From: Chryseolinea lacunae
GTDB taxonomy: Bacteria > Bacteroidota > Bacteroidia > Cytophagales > Cyclobacteriaceae
Assembly: GCF_016735595.1 (NCBI RefSeq)
Contig: NZ_JAERRB010000001.1
Location: 1,302,001-1,366,000, forward strand
Direction of reading: 5' to 3'
DNA: 64,000 nt
Of the stretch, positions 1 to 6,732 are shown piece after piece. The notes beneath the pieces were generated by a model. The model did not search any database. It was given only the letters and a program-made list of their open reading frames with translations, and was not told the origin of the DNA. A program made the translations under genes and the position numbers. Position 1 is the first letter of the stretch. Every line of letters starts with the position of its first letter.

Positions 1-185
1 TCTTTGGCCTCCATGCGCGCGCTGTATTTGCCACCCACACGCAGATCGTTTTCGGCTTTGGGGCATTGCCAATCGGGCGATGCAAAATTCCATTTCGTGA
101 TATGCTTGGGATTTGTGTAGTAGTCCCAAACTTTTTTTGTGTCGGCCAAAATGTTTGCCTGAACAGAGATCTTTACGGTATTCAT
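1..185 (-). CDS. SRPBCC/AHSA1-family protein, N-terminal part (runs off left edge)
   Basis: The visible 61 codons start at the ATG complementary to 183-185 and read MNTVKISVQANILADTKKVW, followed by a YYTNPKHITKW segment. This is the usual opening of the AHSA1 (Aha1 C-terminal-like) branch of the START/Bet v1 fold. Such proteins have a hydrophobic ligand cavity and mostly unknown ligands. It lies about 100 bp downstream of a second AHSA1 gene and an ArsR regulator on the same strand, so the three probably form one unit. The C-terminus is outside the window. Confidence 0.8.
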   Translation of the reverse strand, partial: MNTVKISVQANILADTKKVWDYYTNPKHITKWNFASPDWQCPKAENDLRVGGKYSARMEAK

Positions 186-287
186 TTGTTTTAAGATTTT
201 AGACGTTGTTGGAATCAATTGTTTCACAGAAAGATACTTTGCGGCGGTTGTCCGAAAAGACAACCCACCACAAAACATCCATCGGCG

Positions 288-791
288 CTATTTTTTTAGT
301 TTAAGCAACAGGTCATCCAGGCGCTCAAGCGTTGATGTCATGCCTTCCTTCATACCCATTTGTATCACGGTTTCCAGATCGGCCAGGGAGCGATAAGACA
401 CGATGGTTTGCACGAGCGAATGTTGGGCAAGGTCCTCGAAGGTCACATCCCACTGGGCGCGCGGAAGGTTTGGGTTTAGTGTTCCGGTTTCGTCGCAGAA
501 GCCATCGAGTGCGGTATACTTTTCGATGGGTTGAATTTTCACATAGTCAAGCCTTGCCCAATACTCTTTTCCTTCGGGTTCTACCATGGCATAGAGCCAG
601 TGACCACCGTCGCGGAAGTCCATCGATTTTGTTTTGGTGATGAGCGGCCTTGGGGCAAACCACTGGTCGAGGAGTTCGCGCGTGGTGTGTGCATCCCAAA
701 CCAATTGGCGGTCGGCTGCAAATTCACGTCTGATGGTGAGGGTGTTTTTTTCCTTGTCTACAAGGAAATCGAATTGCATGATGTTCTTCAT
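288..791 (-). CDS. SRPBCC/AHSA1-domain protein (ATPase activator Aha1-like fold)
   Basis: This 167-residue protein has one AHSA1/START-like domain over most of its length. The N-terminal part holds the strand-helix pattern [15 protein letters not shown] and the motif LLDQWFAP, both typical of the family. The C-terminus ([18 protein letters not shown]) matches the long terminal helix of these proteins. No catalytic residue is expected. Its start codon overlaps the stop of the upstream ArsR gene by 4 nt (ATGA), so the two are translationally coupled. ArsR-SRPBCC pairs are common, and the regulator probably controls this gene, but the ligand is unknown. Confidence 0.85.
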   Translation of the reverse strand: MKNIMQFDFLVDKEKNTLTIRREFAADRQLVWDAHTTRELLDQWFAPRPLITKTKSMDFRDGGHWLYAMVEPEGKEYWARLDYVKIQPIEKYTALDGFCDETGTLNPNLPRAQWDVTFEDLAQHSLVQTIVSYRSLADLETVIQMGMKEGMTSTLERLDDLLLKLKK

Positions 792-1114
792 TTTTTTCGT
801 TTTTGAATGGTTGCTAATACGTTGTCAAGTTGATTGAAGCGCGTTTCCCAGATCTTTCTGAATTGCGCCAGCCAGGCATCTATTTCTTTCATTTTGTCGG
901 CCTTTAGTTGATAGGTAATTTCTCTCCCCTGCTGATTGGCTTCAATGAGTTCGCACTCGTTCAGTATTTGAATGTGTTTCGAGATGGTGGGCCGTGCCGT
1001 GTCAAAGTTGTCGGCAATGGCGCCGGCGGTCATGGCCTGCGCGGCGAGCAACACCAGGATGGCGCGACGTGTGGGATCGGCTATCGCCTGAAAAGGATCT
1101 CTTCTAAGTTTCAT
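788..1114 (-). CDS. ArsR-family winged-helix transcriptional regulator
   Basis: This 108-residue protein is a single winged-helix domain. It opens with [19 protein letters not shown], the signature start of ArsR-type repressors. The recognition helix is in [19 protein letters not shown] (about residues 42-60), followed by a wing (GREITYQLK). There are no cysteine or histidine clusters for metal binding, so it belongs to the non-metal ArsR branch found next to SRPBCC/AHSA1 genes. It is the first gene of the minus-strand unit and is coupled to the next gene by an ATGA overlap. An imperfect palindrome at 1160-1189, about 46 bp upstream of the start, is a candidate operator. Confidence 0.9.
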   Translation of the reverse strand: MKLRRDPFQAIADPTRRAILVLLAAQAMTAGAIADNFDTARPTISKHIQILNECELIEANQQGREITYQLKADKMKEIDAWLAQFRKIWETRFNQLDNVLATIQKRKK

Positions 1115-1500
1115 AGCTGAAATTTCATCTGGCGCTATTGTGAAGCCATTTGACTACAAATATATGCGTAGCCATATAACTACATATATTTTCCCCCGTA
1201 TTTTTTTCAAAAAAGAATGATTGATGATTCAATCAGCGTCAAAAAACCGCCATTTAAGACTCACGATCAGGCCGTTACAAAGCTTGTGATCGTTGATTAA
1301 AAAAGTTGAAGCCGCGTCATTCAAAAGGACATTGAACGGGTTCATGCCCAATACCAGCTTTTCACTCGGACGTTCGACACGTCCCCAACAGCTATTGTCC
1401 ATCCCACCCCTCAATTTGTCCACCTCACCCCGATTGCACTCCGACAGGGTCGCTCATTAAAACACCTTTGTCGCATCAATCACATAAACACATCAAGACT
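1115..1500. other. Intergenic region between divergent arsR and DoxX-like genes
   Basis: This 386-bp gap separates divergent genes. An AT-rich imperfect palindrome (ATATATGCGTAG at 1160-1171, CTACATATAT at 1180-1189, one bulged base) lies in front of the arsR gene and may be its operator. The rest shows no convincing coding sequence. A 64-codon minus-strand frame at 1229-1423 has no recognisable features. Confidence 0.5.
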
Positions 1501-1926
1501 ATGAACTTAAAAACAACAAAGGCGATCTATTGGGTGGGTGCAGCATTAACCTCGTTATGGTTTGGAGCCAGCGGCTTTTTTGAACTCACCACAAATCCCG
1601 TGGTATGGGACATCACGGTGAAGCTGGGGTACCCTTCACATTTCATCTACATTCTTGGCGTGGCCAAACTTTCGGGCGTGGCCGTGCTCCTCACACCAAA
1701 CCGTTTGCTCCGGTTGAAGGAATGGGTGTTTGCCGGAATCTTTTTCGACATCACATTTGCGTTCTTTTCCAAACTGAGCGTGCTCGGTTTCGCCGACACG
1801 GCCGACGCCATCATCGCGTTTGTGATGGTGACCGTGACCTATTTCATGTTCAGGAAACTGTATCCGGCAACCTACACCGACGTGACGACCAACGGTGCGA
1901 CCGAACAGGTTTCTGCCAACGCCTGA
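1501..1926 (+). CDS. DoxX-like integral membrane protein
   Basis: The 141-residue product has four predicted membrane helices: AIYWVGAALTSLWFGASGFF, HFIYILGVAKLSGVAVLL, a helix around EWVFAGIFFDITFAFF, and one around AIIAFVMVTVTYFMF. The GASGFFELT and LG-x-AKLSG-x-AVL motifs are typical of DoxX-like (DoxX_2/DUF) proteins. I chose the ATG at 1501. The frame stays open to 1468, but that extension (MSHQSHKHIKT) is not hydrophobic and lies close to the likely promoter. Family members are of unclear function; some are linked to thiosulfate or quinone redox chemistry. A terminator follows at 1946-1986. Confidence 0.75.
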   Translation: MNLKTTKAIYWVGAALTSLWFGASGFFELTTNPVVWDITVKLGYPSHFIYILGVAKLSGVAVLLTPNRLLRLKEWVFAGIFFDITFAFFSKLSVLGFADTADAIIAFVMVTVTYFMFRKLYPATYTDVTTNGATEQVSANA

Positions 1927-1945
1927 AAAATTCAGACACACGGAT

Positions 1946-1986
1946 TGTCCCGGGAACCTGACCAGTTCCCGAGACATTCTGTTTTT
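1946..1986 (+). terminator. Rho-independent terminator after the DoxX-like gene
   Basis: A hairpin with arms 1946-1957 (TGTCCCGGGAAC) and 1965-1976 (GTTCCCGAGACA) has one internal mismatch and a 7-nt loop. It is followed by TTCTGTTTTT. It lies 20 bp after the stop codon. Confidence 0.75.
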
Positions 1987-2040
1987 AAATGTGTATTGCT
2001 AAGGATTTTAGATTGAGGGCTATGCCTTATACGGAAGTGC

Positions 2041-2583
2041 TCAGAGAAAAAGCAGCAGTATGGTCAACACAACGCCACCCAGGGTGAAATACAATCCCTT
2101 CCTGAACACGGTTGTGTTTGGAAAAAACATCCAGAACGACGACACCACAAAAAACAACAACGACACTCCAAAAAAGATATTCAAAAAGAAGAGCGGTGTC
2201 TTTGTGTTAGCCTTGTGCAACCGGGTGATCTTTTCGGCCAGAAAAGGCAATTGCTTTGTGCGATAAACAGCCATGCCGGTTGTCTTATTGTAGGTCCCCT
2301 CCTTGAAGGTCACTACGTCGCCCGCTTCTTTTTCGATCTTGAAGTCGCGCATCCGCATTTCGCGACCCAACGCTTCGGCTGTTAACTGCGGGGCGAGTTG
2401 CCGTTCGATCACCTTCTCTTCTTTCAGAAAATCGGTGTCCCTGAAAATCAGAATAATTCCGCTGATGGCGTAAACAGCCATGATGCCCGCGAGGAAGAAA
2501 CCTAGATAGCGATGGTATACTCTCATTCTGCTGTGCATATATCTCTCGTATGTTTTCGATTTGATGGGCTGCAAATAACACAA
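2041..2583 (-). CDS. PepSY-associated TM helix domain protein
   Basis: This protein has up to 180 residues. An N-terminal membrane helix follows the motif MRVYHRYLGFFLAGIMAVY and continues through AISGIILIFRD, the hallmark of PepSY-associated TM proteins, where the histidine can ligate heme or sit at the membrane face. A soluble loop of about 75 residues follows, then LHKANTKTPLFFLNIFFG and two C-terminal helices. It is short compared with the 350-500-residue iron-uptake PepSY proteins and resembles the small single-PepSY type. The start is uncertain: 2583, 2538 or 2526 would all keep the first helix. It is divergent from the AraC-type gene at 2654. Confidence 0.75.
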   Translation of the reverse strand: MCYLQPIKSKTYERYMHSRMRVYHRYLGFFLAGIMAVYAISGIILIFRDTDFLKEEKVIERQLAPQLTAEALGREMRMRDFKIEKEAGDVVTFKEGTYNKTTGMAVYRTKQLPFLAEKITRLHKANTKTPLFFLNIFFGVSLLFFVVSSFWMFFPNTTVFRKGLYFTLGGVVLTILLLFL

Positions 2584-2653
2584 TTATCTCCTACTATTTA
2601 AATCTCAAAAAGACTACGCCAATTTCGTAACTTAGGGTGGTTCGCTGCCGGGA

Positions 2654-3553
2654 ATGCACAACAAAACCATGCAGAATCACGTAAGTCCCTCCATGAATAA
2701 CCTCTACGAGTTCAACCTCAAAACCAATTACAACAAATTGGAATGCGACGGGCTTCTGTTCGTGGAATATCAATGTATGCCGGGCGATGTTCGCAGTGGC
2801 ATCTGGTCGCAGCACAACTACCTCGCGTTTATTCAAAGTGGCAAAAAAACCTGGATCACACCCGACGGCGAATTTCCCGTGACCGTGGGCGACGCGATCT
2901 TCTGCAAGAAGGGCGCACACGCCATCAAAAATTATTACGACGAGCAATTCTGTGCCTTGCTCTTTTTCATCCCCGACGATTTTGTGAAACAGGTCATCCT
3001 GGAATCGGAACTTGTTCCCAAACACACCGAGGTTCAATCCAGCATCTTCAGGCTAAAGGTCGACCTAAGCCTGCGAATCTATTTTGAATCGATGATCAGT
3101 CAGTTTTTAACCGAAGAGAATCCTTCGAAACATTTGCTGAAGCTCAAGTTTAAAGAGCTGATTCTTCAGGTTGTCACAGCCAACATCAACCCCGAGCTAA
3201 CGTCTTATTTCTTTGCGCTGGCCCGCGAGGAAAAAGCAAACCTGAAACAGGTCATGCTCAACAACTATCTGTACCGGCTCAGCCAGGAAGACTTTGCAAA
3301 ACTAACACACCGCAGTCTTTCCAGTTTCAAACGCGATTTTCAGCAAGCGTTTGGCACGTCGTTCACCAAGTGGTTAACCGACATGCGGCTGAAGCATGCC
3401 CGCGTTCGTTTGCTCACTACCGAAGAAAGCATCAGCGAAGTGGCCGATCAATCCGGCTTCGACACTACCACGCATTTTATCCGTTGTTTCAAAAAACAAT
3501 ACAACGCACCACCCCAACAGTTCCGCCAGCAAAATGCGGTCACAACCTCCTGA
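2654..3553 (+). CDS. AraC-family transcriptional regulator
   Basis: This protein has up to 299 residues. The N-terminal half is a cupin-like sensor region (GIWSQHNYLAFIQSGKKTW, then a PDGEFPVTVGDAIFCKKGAH stretch). The C-terminal 100 residues contain the two AraC helix-turn-helix units: LAKLTHRSLSSFKRDFQQAF-type first helix pair near residues 215-235, and ISEVADQSGFDTTTHFIRCF near 257-278, ending in PPQQFRQQ. Starts at 2654, 2669 or 2693 are all possible and do not affect the domains. The co-directional methyltransferase gene 130 bp downstream is the likeliest local target, but it has its own -7 element. Confidence 0.9.
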   Translation: MHNKTMQNHVSPSMNNLYEFNLKTNYNKLECDGLLFVEYQCMPGDVRSGIWSQHNYLAFIQSGKKTWITPDGEFPVTVGDAIFCKKGAHAIKNYYDEQFCALLFFIPDDFVKQVILESELVPKHTEVQSSIFRLKVDLSLRIYFESMISQFLTEENPSKHLLKLKFKELILQVVTANINPELTSYFFALAREEKANLKQVMLNNYLYRLSQEDFAKLTHRSLSSFKRDFQQAFGTSFTKWLTDMRLKHARVRLLTTEESISEVADQSGFDTTTHFIRCFKKQYNAPPQQFRQQNAVTTS

Positions 3554-3619
3554 CTTTTCCTTGGCCTAAATGAGCAGTTTTTTGGACTAAACTGCAATCT
3601 CTGCCCTTTAAGGTTCCCA

Positions 3620-3627
3620 TACTTTTG
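3620..3627 (+). promoter_or_regulatory. Bacteroidota-type -7 promoter element
   Basis: TACTTTTG matches the TAnnTTTG -7 consensus of the Bacteroidota primary sigma factor. It lies 54 bp before the ATG at 3681. It also argues against translation starting at the GTG at 3633, which would lie at the transcription start. A clear TTTG at the -33 position is missing. Confidence 0.5.
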
Positions 3628-3680
3628 CCTTCGTGATCACAACGATCACAGACAAAAAAAACCTTAAAGCACAAAAACCA

Positions 3681-4760
3681 ATGTCAGTTTTAGCAACAGA
3701 AAAAAAAGCAATCGACTCCCAAAAAGTCGAACAATTTGCCGGGCAGTTCATCCTCGATCTTTCCGCAAACTATTCCGGAGTCATGACGTTCCTCGGCCTG
3801 GAGCTGGGGTTGTATGAAGCAATGCGCGGAGCAGGTCCGTTAACGCCCGGGCAACTCGCCGTGAAAACAAAAACCTTCGAACGTTATGTTCGCGAATGGT
3901 TGAACAACCAGGCAGCCGGCGGCTACGTGGCGTATGACCCGGGAACAAAAACCTATGCCCTGCCCGAAGAACATGCGCTGGTGTTGTTAGAGAAGGACAG
4001 CCCCGTGTTGCTTGGTCCAGCCTATTTCATTGTGAGCAGTTTGTGGAAAGACAAAACCAAACTGATCGACGCTTTCAAATCGGGCATCGGCATTGGCTGG
4101 CACGAACATCATCACGATCTGTTTCATGGCATCGAAGCGGTTTACCGGACCGGCTACCTGGCCAACCTGAACACGGCGTGGATTCCTTCGCTGGCCGGCA
4201 TGGAAGAAAAACTCCGCCGCGGCGGGCGCGTGGCCGATGTAGGTTGCGGGCATGGTGCATCGACCATTCTGATGGCCGAAAAGTTTGTGAACTCCGAATT
4301 CTATGGCTTTGACTATCACCAGCAATCTATCGACGTGGCCAGGCAACGCGCCACCGAAAGGGGTCTCACCAATGTATTCTTCAAGAAAGTGGACGCCGAA
4401 GCCTACGAACAAGGCAACTTCGATCTGATTTGTTTCTTCGACTGCCTGCACGACCTCGGAGATCCCGGCTTCGCACTGCGCCATGCCCGCACAAAGCTGG
4501 CACCTTCGGGCTCACTCCTTATTGTTGAGCCAAACGCCAGCGACAACGTGGAAGAGAACTTCAATCCCATCGGCAGAATGTTCTATGCCGCATCCACGGC
4601 GCTCTGCGTTCCACACGCACATGCCGAGGGCGGCGACTATTGCCTTGGTGCACAAGCCGGCCCATCGGCCATCAAAGAGATTGCGGAAGACGCGGGCTTC
4701 TCGGTTTTCAGAATAGCCCAGCAAACACCTGTCAACCTGATCTATGAAGCTAAAGTGTGA
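3681..4760 (+). CDS. Class I SAM-dependent methyltransferase with N-terminal winged-helix domain
   Basis: The 359-residue product has an N-terminal helical/winged-helix dimerization region (GLYEAMRGAGPLTPGQLAVK, then YVREWLNNQAAGGYVAYD), as in the Rv2258c/O-methyltransferase-like group. A Rossmann methyltransferase domain follows. SAM motif I is VADVGCGHGAST (about residues 183-194), the acidic loop is FYGFDYH, and a post-motif is FDLICFFDCLHDLGDP. The ATG at 3681 is preferred over an in-frame GTG at 3633. The substrate cannot be predicted. The gene follows an AraC regulator and is closed by a strong hairpin at 4805-4844. Confidence 0.85.
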   Translation: MSVLATEKKAIDSQKVEQFAGQFILDLSANYSGVMTFLGLELGLYEAMRGAGPLTPGQLAVKTKTFERYVREWLNNQAAGGYVAYDPGTKTYALPEEHALVLLEKDSPVLLGPAYFIVSSLWKDKTKLIDAFKSGIGIGWHEHHHDLFHGIEAVYRTGYLANLNTAWIPSLAGMEEKLRRGGRVADVGCGHGASTILMAEKFVNSEFYGFDYHQQSIDVARQRATERGLTNVFFKKVDAEAYEQGNFDLICFFDCLHDLGDPGFALRHARTKLAPSGSLLIVEPNASDNVEENFNPIGRMFYAASTALCVPHAHAEGGDYCLGAQAGPSAIKEIAEDAGFSVFRIAQQTPVNLIYEAKV

Positions 4761-4804
4761 CGGTCGCGCAATGCTATAGCATCCCTTTCCCTCGTATCAA
4801 TCAT

Positions 4805-4844
4805 AAAAAAACAAGGGCAGGCATTTTCTGTCCCTTGTTTTTTT
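4805..4844. terminator. Bidirectional rho-independent terminator
   Basis: AACAAGGGCAG and CTGTCCCTTGTT form a stem with a single bulge around a GCATTTT loop, flanked by an A-run on the left and a T-run on the right. It lies 45 bp after the methyltransferase stop. Confidence 0.85.
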
Positions 4845-4882
4845 AAAGACCATGACAATTCTCTTAATCACTTTTGATTTTT

Positions 4883-5293
4883 ATGAAACCTGATCATAGA
4901 CATCTCATTCGTTTTGAAAAACCTTTAAGTTCAACGCTTGTGCTGCTGGCCGACTTCTCGGGATTGTTTGCATCGGGTTTGTGTTTCATCCATTGTTGGG
5001 CTTTGCCGCTGTTGCTGATTTTTCTTCCCGGGTTGATAACACACAATGAACTTGTGCATCCCGTATTGTGCAGCCTGTCCATGGTGAGCACGGCACCGAT
5101 GCTCTTCAAAAAAACTTTCCGGCAGCAAAGCATCTTCTTCCGATCTGCGCTGGCCCTGGGAAATTTAATGATGCTGATCATTCTGCTAGCGCACGACAGC
5201 TTGCCGTTTGTGGCCGAAATTGTGCTGAACACCGTTGGTGGTCTGTGTCTGATTGTTGTGCATTACAATAGTTTACGGCGAAGTAAAAAATAA
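4883..5293 (+). CDS. MerC-domain integral membrane protein
   Basis: This 136-residue protein has four hydrophobic segments. The first pair carries the MerC-type cysteine signature LCFIHCWALPLLL (Cys34 and Cys38 from the ATG at 4883), which in mercury-resistance MerC faces the transport path for Hg(II). It then has HNELVHPVLCSLS and a C-terminal hairpin of two helices. In Bacteroidota such short MerC-like proteins are often encoded outside mer operons, and there is no merR, merA or merT here, so metal transport is only a possibility. The gene stands alone, between a terminator and a 308-bp gap. Confidence 0.75.
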   Translation: MKPDHRHLIRFEKPLSSTLVLLADFSGLFASGLCFIHCWALPLLLIFLPGLITHNELVHPVLCSLSMVSTAPMLFKKTFRQQSIFFRSALALGNLMMLIILLAHDSLPFVAEIVLNTVGGLCLIVVHYNSLRRSKK

Positions 5294-5601
5294 TCTTTCA
5301 GTGTGTTTTCAGAACACGCAACGGGGTGTGCGTGTCCAATTAAAAAATACAGACTCCACTTCCGAAAATCCCGAAAACGATTGTCAAAATGACACACCGT
5401 GACCGGTCTTCGTTACGTTTTGCCCGCAATGATGGACCATCCCGATTCGGGAGTTCTCTAACATGATGTTTTGACACGGCCGCCTGCGCAATCAGAGTGG
5501 CCACTTACTCACTCAGGTGGCCCGTTTGTATGCTGAGGGTAGAAATACTAACGGGTCCATAGTAGTTTCGATGAAAATTAGCACGTTTCATCCCCCGTTT
5601 C
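5294..5601 (+). other. Intergenic region upstream of the chemotaxis operon, with two inverted repeats
   Basis: This 308-bp gap has no credible gene. It holds a 13-bp palindrome TCCCGATTCGGGA at 5440-5452 (6-bp arms, one central base) and an inverted repeat GGCCAC (5499-5504) / GTGGCC (5517-5522). Neither is followed by a T-run, so regulatory sites are more likely than terminators. They lie about 150 and 90 bp upstream of the first operon gene. Confidence 0.45.
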
Positions 5602-6294
5602 ATGCAGCCAATTTTGACCAGAAGGTGTTTCCTTTTTTACACGGCAGTTCCCCTGTCGCTGCTGGCCCTGGTGATGGTGCGCGGTTTCGAACCTGAAACA
5701 TCAAACACACTTTCGCAGCAACAACAGCACAGCACGCTGTTCTCCATTTCCCGATTTAACAACACTCCCACGCCATCGACCACAAACACTTCCTCCCAAA
5801 CAGACCAGGCAGGTAACGACACAACAATTTCTTCCGAGCAGTTTATGACACAGCTTGACATGGAGTTGTTGGCTGACGAATCGGAACATGAATTTCACAA
5901 AGTAAAACTGACGCCCGAGCAGTGGAATTCTCTTCTGTTCTTATCCGCGACAGGCCGCTTTCTTTCAGGATACAATTATTCCGGCTACAAAAAACCATTC
6001 CTTCGCCTGATGTGCATGCTTAAAATGGGAGGTCAGGAAGATGCATTGTCAGCGGCCCTACCAACACCGCTGCCCTTCAATCATGTTCTTCCCATTAACT
6101 CGCCGTTAGCGCAACACCACCACGCCACATGGGCCAACCCGATCGGCGAAGACAAGCCTCAGGCCAAGCTACCGACCACCCCGCAAGCCAACCACACGTT
6201 CTCCGCATCAACGCTTCAGAAAAAAATTGTTCACTCCCCTTTGAAACCCGCTATCCGAATTTCGGGACCTCGATTTCCAATTACCACATCATGA
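5602..6294 (+). CDS. Unknown membrane-anchored protein, first gene of the chemotaxis operon
   Basis: I do not recognise a family. The 230-residue product begins with three positive residues and a hydrophobic segment (residues about 10-27, FLFYTAVPLSLLALVMVRG), so it is probably a signal anchor. A low-complexity Ser/Thr/Gln-rich linker follows (about 35-80). A short folded-looking region comes next (about 95-145, including KLTPEQWNSLLFLSATGRFL), and the tail is rich in Pro, Thr and His. The stop overlaps the STAS-gene start by 4 nt (ATGA), so it is translationally coupled to the chemotaxis genes. A periplasmic or envelope role linked to chemotaxis or motility is inference from position only. 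Confidence 0.65.
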   Translation: MQPILTRRCFLFYTAVPLSLLALVMVRGFEPETSNTLSQQQQHSTLFSISRFNNTPTPSTTNTSSQTDQAGNDTTISSEQFMTQLDMELLADESEHEFHKVKLTPEQWNSLLFLSATGRFLSGYNYSGYKKPFLRLMCMLKMGGQEDALSAALPTPLPFNHVLPINSPLAQHHHATWANPIGEDKPQAKLPTTPQANHTFSASTLQKKIVHSPLKPAIRISGPRFPITTS

Positions 6295-6626
6295 AACCAA
6301 CTGCAAGCATAGCGCAAATTGAGCAAGGCCATCTTCGCGTAGTTTTTGGCGGCGAGCTCGTTCTCAAATATCAAAGTGAATTAAAATCCATTTTCACCGG
6401 CCTGAATGACCGTAGTGAACCCCTGGAGATTCAACTGCTGAAGCCGGAAGGAATCGATCTATGTTTCCTTCAGATGCTGGAAGCCTTTCGACGTGAGAAG
6501 AAGCGTGCCAATAGAAAAGTGACCGTAAGTGCTACACTGGAAGAAGAGAACGCAGACTTGCTGAAACGCACCGGACTATTGCACCTGTTGTTGGCCGACG
6601 AACCACTGAACACCGACACGATATGA
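6291..6626 (+). CDS. STAS-domain protein (anti-sigma-antagonist-like) of the chemotaxis operon
   Basis: This 111-residue protein fits a single STAS-like domain: a beta-strand opening (IEQGHLRVVFGGELVLKYQS), an EPLEIQLLKPEGIDLCFLQM core and an ALEEENADLLKRTGLLHLLL-type terminal helix. STAS proteins of the SpoIIAA/RsbV type bind partner kinases. The usual phosphorylatable serine lies in a D-S/T-G loop. Here the matching loop reads KPEGIDLCFLQ, so a phospho-site is not obvious. In Bacteroidota and some Proteobacteria a STAS gene often precedes cheY-cheA. Its start overlaps the upstream gene and its stop overlaps the next small frame, both by ATGA. Confidence 0.7.
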   Translation: MKPTASIAQIEQGHLRVVFGGELVLKYQSELKSIFTGLNDRSEPLEIQLLKPEGIDLCFLQMLEAFRREKKRANRKVTVSATLEEENADLLKRTGLLHLLLADEPLNTDTI

Positions 6627-6730
6627 GCAAAACAATTTTGGCGTACGAAACAAAAACAGCGGCTACCACCGCGCGCAGCGTTAAGCCTTCGCAGCAACTA
6701 TCGACGATCATTCAAAACATAATCCGTTAA
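6623..6730 (+). CDS. 35-codon coupled ORF, probable internally deleted cheY remnant
   Basis: A short frame begins in an ATGA overlap with the STAS stop and ends 2 bp before the cheA ATG, so it exactly fills the gap. It begins MSKTILAYE and ends VKPSQQLSTIIQNIIR. CheY proteins typically begin MSKTIL(A/V)VDDS and end with VKPF..(E/D)-LLSTI-KK-hydrophobic-R, and cheY usually sits at this place in such operons. The phosphoacceptor region is absent. I infer a near-complete in-frame deletion of cheY that kept both ends and the coupling. A genuine small protein cannot be excluded. Confidence 0.5.
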   Translation: MSKTILAYETKTAATTARSVKPSQQLSTIIQNIIR

Positions 6731-6732
6731 CC

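Noticed and set aside
1229-1423. 64-codon minus-strand frame
   Set aside because: No family features, no hydrophobic or codon pattern, and located in a promoter region.
3633-3680. GTG start for the methyltransferase
   Set aside because: It lies only 6 bp after a good -7 element (3620-3627), so it would be at the transcription start; the ATG at 3681 fits better.
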